15,918 nt of DNA from contig JAQICQ010000115.1 of NCBI GenBank assembly GCA_027858455.1, positions 1-15,918 on the forward strand, read 5' to 3'. This document shows, one piece after another, positions 12,400-15,918 of this stretch (its first letter is position 1; each line of letters starts with the position of its first letter). The notes below the pieces were generated by a model that was not told the DNA's origin, made no database searches, and saw only the letters and a list, made by a program, of their open reading frames with translations. Source of the DNA: Elusimicrobiota bacterium (GTDB lineage: Bacteria; CG03; SLGR01; JAGXOG01). Made by a program: the position numbers and the translations under genes.

Positions 12400-15291
12400 T
12401 TAACGTTCAGCTTTTATTTCTTCTAACATTTTCCGGGCGCGGTCGGCCCACCCTGAATCCGGATAATCCCGGATAACCTTGTTATAGTTTTTTATTGCAA
12501 CATCATAATCCTTTAAAATATGTTTTGACCGGGCTGCCATATATCTGGCTTCGGCAGAAACCTCTTTAAACCGGGTATACATATACGGGACTTTAAGATA
12601 TTCTATAGCTGCTTTTGCGTAGTTTTTGCGCGTATAATATATGTCCGCGGTACGTTTTTGCGCTATCGCGGCGGGCTCCTCCGAAGAAACTTCTATAACC
12701 TTCTGGAATATTTTTAACGCCTCCTGAAAAGAACCCTCCCTCTGCAGCGAAATTCCTTCATCTAATATAATTTTTGCCGCCTGACGGGATCCCGGATAAA
12801 GCTGTTTTATCTTTTCTTTAGTTTGATTTGCTTTTTCTTCCCTGCCTGACGCGGAATATATACTGCTTATCTTATAAAAAGCATCAGGAGCAAAACCTGA
12901 TTGCGGATAATTGTTTATTAAATTATTATATGAGTCCATGGCTTCTTCAAATTTTCTCATCTCATAATATATATCCCCCCTCCGCAGATATACTTCATCG
13001 GCAAGTTCATAATCAGGATATTTTCTCAAAAGCTGGTTGAAAGTTTCAAGAGCCGGGTCGTATTGGCGGTCTTTGTAATAACTCCAGCCCAGCCAGTAAG
13101 AGGCCTCTTTATCTGTTGATTTAGAACTATCCAGCCTTTTAAGTTTTTTGTATGTCTCTGCCGCCTCTTTATAGTTCCCGCTGTTAAAATAAAATCTGGC
13201 CATACGGTGATATACATCTTCTTTTAAAGATGATTCGGGATAATCTTTAAGAAATTTTTTGTATTCCTCCATGGCTTTTACGGTATCCCCTTTTGACTGA
13301 TAACTCCACGCAATATTATAGGCGGCAAAAACTGCCGACTCGGTGGAAGGATATTTTTCAATTACTCTCCTGTAATTAATAATGGCACTGTCATACTCAC
13401 GCTGGTTGTAGTCAATATCCCCCATTCTCAGCAATGCGTCGGATGCCAGGGGATGACCGGGATACTTGCTGAAAACTCTTGAAAATTTATTTCTAGCCTC
13501 ATCAAACTCTTCAATCTTAAAATTATTCCATCCTTCATAATATAAAGCTTTTATAATATATTTTTCCGGAGGCTTTTTTTCTCTTAATTCTTTCATAGCA
13601 TCTTTTGATCTGTAATATTCTCCGGCCTTGTAGTGAGTATACCCTATCTGGAAAAGAACCGGCGGGGTTTTTTTAAGTGAAGAGTAAGCATCCAGCGCTT
13701 CGCTATACCTTTTAGATTTAAGGAGGCTGTTGCCTTTCCCCATAACAGCTTCATGTATAATTTCTTTATCGGAAGAGCTGCCGGCAATTTCGGTGTATAT
13801 CTGGATTGCCCCGTTAAAATCCCCTTCTTTATAATAAGTCTCGGCCAGACCGAGATAGGCCTTAACATATAATGACGATTTTGGGTAATCCTGCATGGTC
13901 TTATTGAACCATTCGCGGGAGGCAATATATTTTTCCTGCTGTGATAACGTCTTTCCTGTCAGATAACAAACATCCGGCATAAGTATATGGCTCTCATACG
14001 AGCTGATAAATTTATCCAGAAGAAATGTAACCTCATCATAATTTTTAAGATTAAAGTAAGCATATGCTTTCCAGTACAATGCCCGGGGCGCTAAATTGCT
14101 TCTTGGATAATACTTTAAAATCTTATCGTATTCTTTTACCGCAAGACTATAATTTAAACCGTAATAATACGCATGCCCTATAAGAAACTGAGCGGATATA
14201 CTCTTGTCGGAATGGGGATACTTTTTTATAAATTCACTTAAGATTTTAACTGCCTCTTTGTACTCCCCCGATTTAATCCGCGCCCATCCTGCAGAATAAA
14301 AAGCCTCTTTGGCCCGGCGGGTTGAGCCAAAGTCATCTATTGTTTTTTCCCATTCATGAACGGCAAGATCGTAATTTCCCTGGCGGTAATAACTTTCCCC
14401 CATCTGATAAGCCGCATCGGCGCGAAGAGGCGTCCGCACGGATTTATTATTAATTATCATATTTAAATCCTTGCGCGCCTTTATAAAATTCTGCAGTTCC
14501 ATATAGCTCAGCGCACGGTTAAATAAAGCATCGTAACGATAGCTGCTCTCCGGGAATTTATCGATAAACTCACCGAATTTATCTGCTGCTGCTTCGTAAC
14601 TTCCCTCTTTATGTTTAGTTAATGCCTGATAATAAAAAGATTCGGAGATAACTTCACCGGGATAATGGGATTTTAAAGATATTTCTTTAAAAATTTTTAC
14701 TGCTTCTCTATAATTATCGGTCATATAATATGCAATACCGGATGAAAGCCGGGCATAGGGGAAATAACTGCTGCCGGGATATTTTTCCATGAACTGTATA
14801 TAACTTTCCAGGGCTTTTATGAAATCCCCCGAATGATAATAACTTTCTGCTTTAAAATAAAAAGCGTCTTCGGCAAGTCCGGATTGCGGATATTTCCGGA
14901 TAAAATCGGAATAGACCACAGCCGCGCGGTCATAAAATCCAACTTTAAATTCAGCGTCGCCCATAAGCAAGTAAGCCCGGCTGGCTATATTACCCTCCTG
15001 CGCTGAGGTAGTTAATTCCCTGAATATTTCAGTTGCTTTTACGGGGTTGCCCGAATAAAGCAGAGCTTTTCCGTAATAAAGTTTTGCTTCGTTAATGTAT
15101 ATCCCTCCGGGATATTTTTGAATATATTCCTTAAAAGAACCGGCGGCAACTTTATACATTCCATCCTCATAAGTTTTAGAGGCAAATCCGTAAAGTTCTT
15201 TCTGGGGATTGCGTTCGACCGGCACGGCGGATGCAGATGCTGCTGCAAATAATATCACAAATGATAATGTTATTAATTTTTTTCTGTACAT
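12400..15291 (-). CDS. Large periplasmic TPR protein, about 25 tetratricopeptide repeats
   Basis: A 963-residue exported protein. Residues 1 to about 22 form a signal peptide (MYRKK, a hydrophobic core, then ASASA). Almost all the rest is a solenoid of about 25 repeats of 34 to 38 residues, each following the pattern A..YY..G.Y..A...Y...I..YP.S. The YPxS turn between repeats is typical of the BamD/CpoB/YbgF sort of TPR. No catalytic domain, lipobox or second membrane segment is visible, and it ends soon after the last repeat (EEIKAER). Such solenoids bind other proteins, so a periplasmic scaffold role is inferred. The next genes are a barrel, exbB, exbD and tonB, which suggests a part in a TonB-energised envelope complex, compared loosely with CpoB in Tol-Pal or TtpC in Vibrio TonB2 systems. 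The start has only a weak ribosome site (AAGG about 12 nt upstream). The fold call is secure; the function is not known. Confidence 0.9.
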   Translation of the reverse strand: MYRKKLITLSFVILFAAASASAVPVERNPQKELYGFASKTYEDGMYKVAAGSFKEYIQKYPGGIYINEAKLYYGKALLYSGNPVKATEIFRELTTSAQEGNIASRAYLLMGDAEFKVGFYDRAAVVYSDFIRKYPQSGLAEDAFYFKAESYYHSGDFIKALESYIQFMEKYPGSSYFPYARLSSGIAYYMTDNYREAVKIFKEISLKSHYPGEVISESFYYQALTKHKEGSYEAAADKFGEFIDKFPESSYRYDALFNRALSYMELQNFIKARKDLNMIINNKSVRTPLRADAAYQMGESYYRQGNYDLAVHEWEKTIDDFGSTRRAKEAFYSAGWARIKSGEYKEAVKILSEFIKKYPHSDKSISAQFLIGHAYYYGLNYSLAVKEYDKILKYYPRSNLAPRALYWKAYAYFNLKNYDEVTFLLDKFISSYESHILMPDVCYLTGKTLSQQEKYIASREWFNKTMQDYPKSSLYVKAYLGLAETYYKEGDFNGAIQIYTEIAGSSSDKEIIHEAVMGKGNSLLKSKRYSEALDAYSSLKKTPPVLFQIGYTHYKAGEYYRSKDAMKELREKKPPEKYIIKALYYEGWNNFKIEEFDEARNKFSRVFSKYPGHPLASDALLRMGDIDYNQREYDSAIINYRRVIEKYPSTESAVFAAYNIAWSYQSKGDTVKAMEEYKKFLKDYPESSLKEDVYHRMARFYFNSGNYKEAAETYKKLKRLDSSKSTDKEASYWLGWSYYKDRQYDPALETFNQLLRKYPDYELADEVYLRRGDIYYEMRKFEEAMDSYNNLINNYPQSGFAPDAFYKISSIYSASGREEKANQTKEKIKQLYPGSRQAAKIILDEGISLQREGSFQEALKIFQKVIEVSSEEPAAIAQKRTADIYYTRKNYAKAAIEYLKVPYMYTRFKEVSAEARYMAARSKHILKDYDVAIKNYNKVIRDYPDSGWADRARKMLEEIKAER

Positions 15292-15324
15292 TTTTTTTAA
15301 AATCCTTAAACCAAAACCATAAAT

Positions 15325-15918
15325 CTATTTCTCTAAATATTTTTTAAGAAATTGCCCTGTATAACTTTTGGAGTATTTTATCAACTTTGAAGGCTTTTCG
15401 CAAACAAGTACCCGTCCGCCGTTTTCCCCGCCATCTGGGCCTAAATCTATTACCCAGTCGGCATTTTTTATTACATCCATATTGTGCTCTATTATCACTA
15501 CTGTATTACCGCGATCTACGAGAGAATGCAAAACTTTTAGCAGATATTTTATGTCATGCGGATGCAGGCCCGTGGTAGGCTCGTCTAATATATAAAGAGT
15601 TTCTCCAGAACTTCTTTTAGCAAGTTCTCTTGCCAGTTTTATTCTCTGGGCCTCGCCGCCTGAGAGCGTTATAGAGGACTGCCCAAGTTTAATATAACCT
15701 AACCCATCATCATTTAAGGTACCTAATATCTTTTTTATCTTTGGTATTTTTTTAAAGAAAAGATATGCCTCTTCTACCGTCATATCTAAAATTTCATATA
15801 TGTTTTTTCCCTTATATTGTATCTCAAGCGTAGCGTCGGTAAATTTTTTTCCGTGGCAGGCATCGCACTTTACATAAATATCAGGCAGAAAATGCATTTC
15901 CAGCTTTAATTCTCCCTG
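15325..15918 (-). CDS. uvrA: UvrABC excinuclease subunit A, C-terminal part (cut by window edge)
   Basis: This is the C-terminal 197 residues of UvrA, the DNA-damage-recognition ATPase of cytoplasmic nucleotide excision repair. The frame stays open to the right edge, so the start lies outside the window. The first ATG (15897) is internal: the codons before it read QGELKLE and run into EMHFLPDIYVKC, as in full-length UvrA. Visible in order are a CDACHG half zinc finger (about residue 17), the family stretch GLGYIKLGQ, the ABC signature LSGGEAQR, a Walker B segment LDEPTTGLHPHD and the switch histidine in IIEHN. The protein ends with a normal short tail and TAG. A gap of only 33 bp separates it from the TPR gene, with no terminator, so the next genes may be read from the uvrA transcript. 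Identification is very secure. Confidence 0.97.
   Translation of the reverse strand, partial: QGELKLEMHFLPDIYVKCDACHGKKFTDATLEIQYKGKNIYEILDMTVEEAYLFFKKIPKIKKILGTLNDDGLGYIKLGQSSITLSGGEAQRIKLARELAKRSSGETLYILDEPTTGLHPHDIKYLLKVLHSLVDRGNTVVIIEHNMDVIKNADWVIDLGPDGGENGGRVLVCEKPSKLIKYSKSYTGQFLKKYLEK

Noticed and set aside
12400..15291. Periodic sequence that might be a CRISPR or DNA repeat array
   Set aside because: The periodicity is in the protein (TPR units of 34-38 residues) and the DNA of the units is not conserved.

Overview
The window is a block of 16 genes, all on the minus strand and transcribed from right to left. The largest gap between two genes is 73 bp and many neighbours overlap by 1 to 40 nt. 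The right edge cuts the first gene (uvrA). The last 165 bp at the left edge hold no gene. No RNA gene, insertion sequence, CRISPR array or clear terminator is visible.

Organism: a diderm (Gram-negative) bacterium, shown by an outer-membrane barrel, an ExbB/ExbD/TonB energiser, a lipoprotein and SurA-like chaperones. The DNA is AT-rich by eye, with many A/T runs. The phosphoglycerate mutase is of the archaeal (ApgM) type, common in anaerobic and deep-branching bacteria. The mix of divergent but complete housekeeping genes suggests an uncultivated candidate-phylum lineage, but the sequence alone does not fix the taxon.

Layout in order of transcription: (1) 15918-15325, the C-terminal end of UvrA (DNA repair). 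(2) 15291-9035, an envelope cassette: a 963-aa periplasmic protein made almost entirely of about 25 TPRs; a 498-aa outer-membrane barrel that ends like a TonB-dependent receptor but has no recognisable plug; then ExbB, ExbD and TonB. (3) 9071-6172, an inositol-monophosphatase family enzyme, thioredoxin reductase and ApgM, linked by short overlaps. (4) 6098-4268, two adjacent parvulin-type prolyl isomerases, one a lipoprotein and one soluble periplasmic, preceded by the only gap that looks like it holds a promoter. (5) 4257-166, a UTP-sugar-1-phosphate uridylyltransferase, a stand-alone cyclic-nucleotide-binding-like protein, PdxA (vitamin B6), RsmA/KsgA (16S rRNA dimethylation) and a short-chain dehydrogenase.

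How they may work together: the TPR protein, barrel and ExbB-ExbD-TonB look like one proton-motive-force-driven outer-membrane machine, and the downstream PPIases could help fold such barrels. The metabolic genes appear to be co-transcribed housekeeping cargo rather than part of the same machine.

Most unusual features: a 12-bp tandem repeat fills the exbB/exbD junction, where a single extra base in the last unit is what separates the two reading frames; the barrel combines a TonB-box-like N-terminus with no plug; and a predicted promoter at the left edge has a perfect 14-bp palindrome in its spacer.
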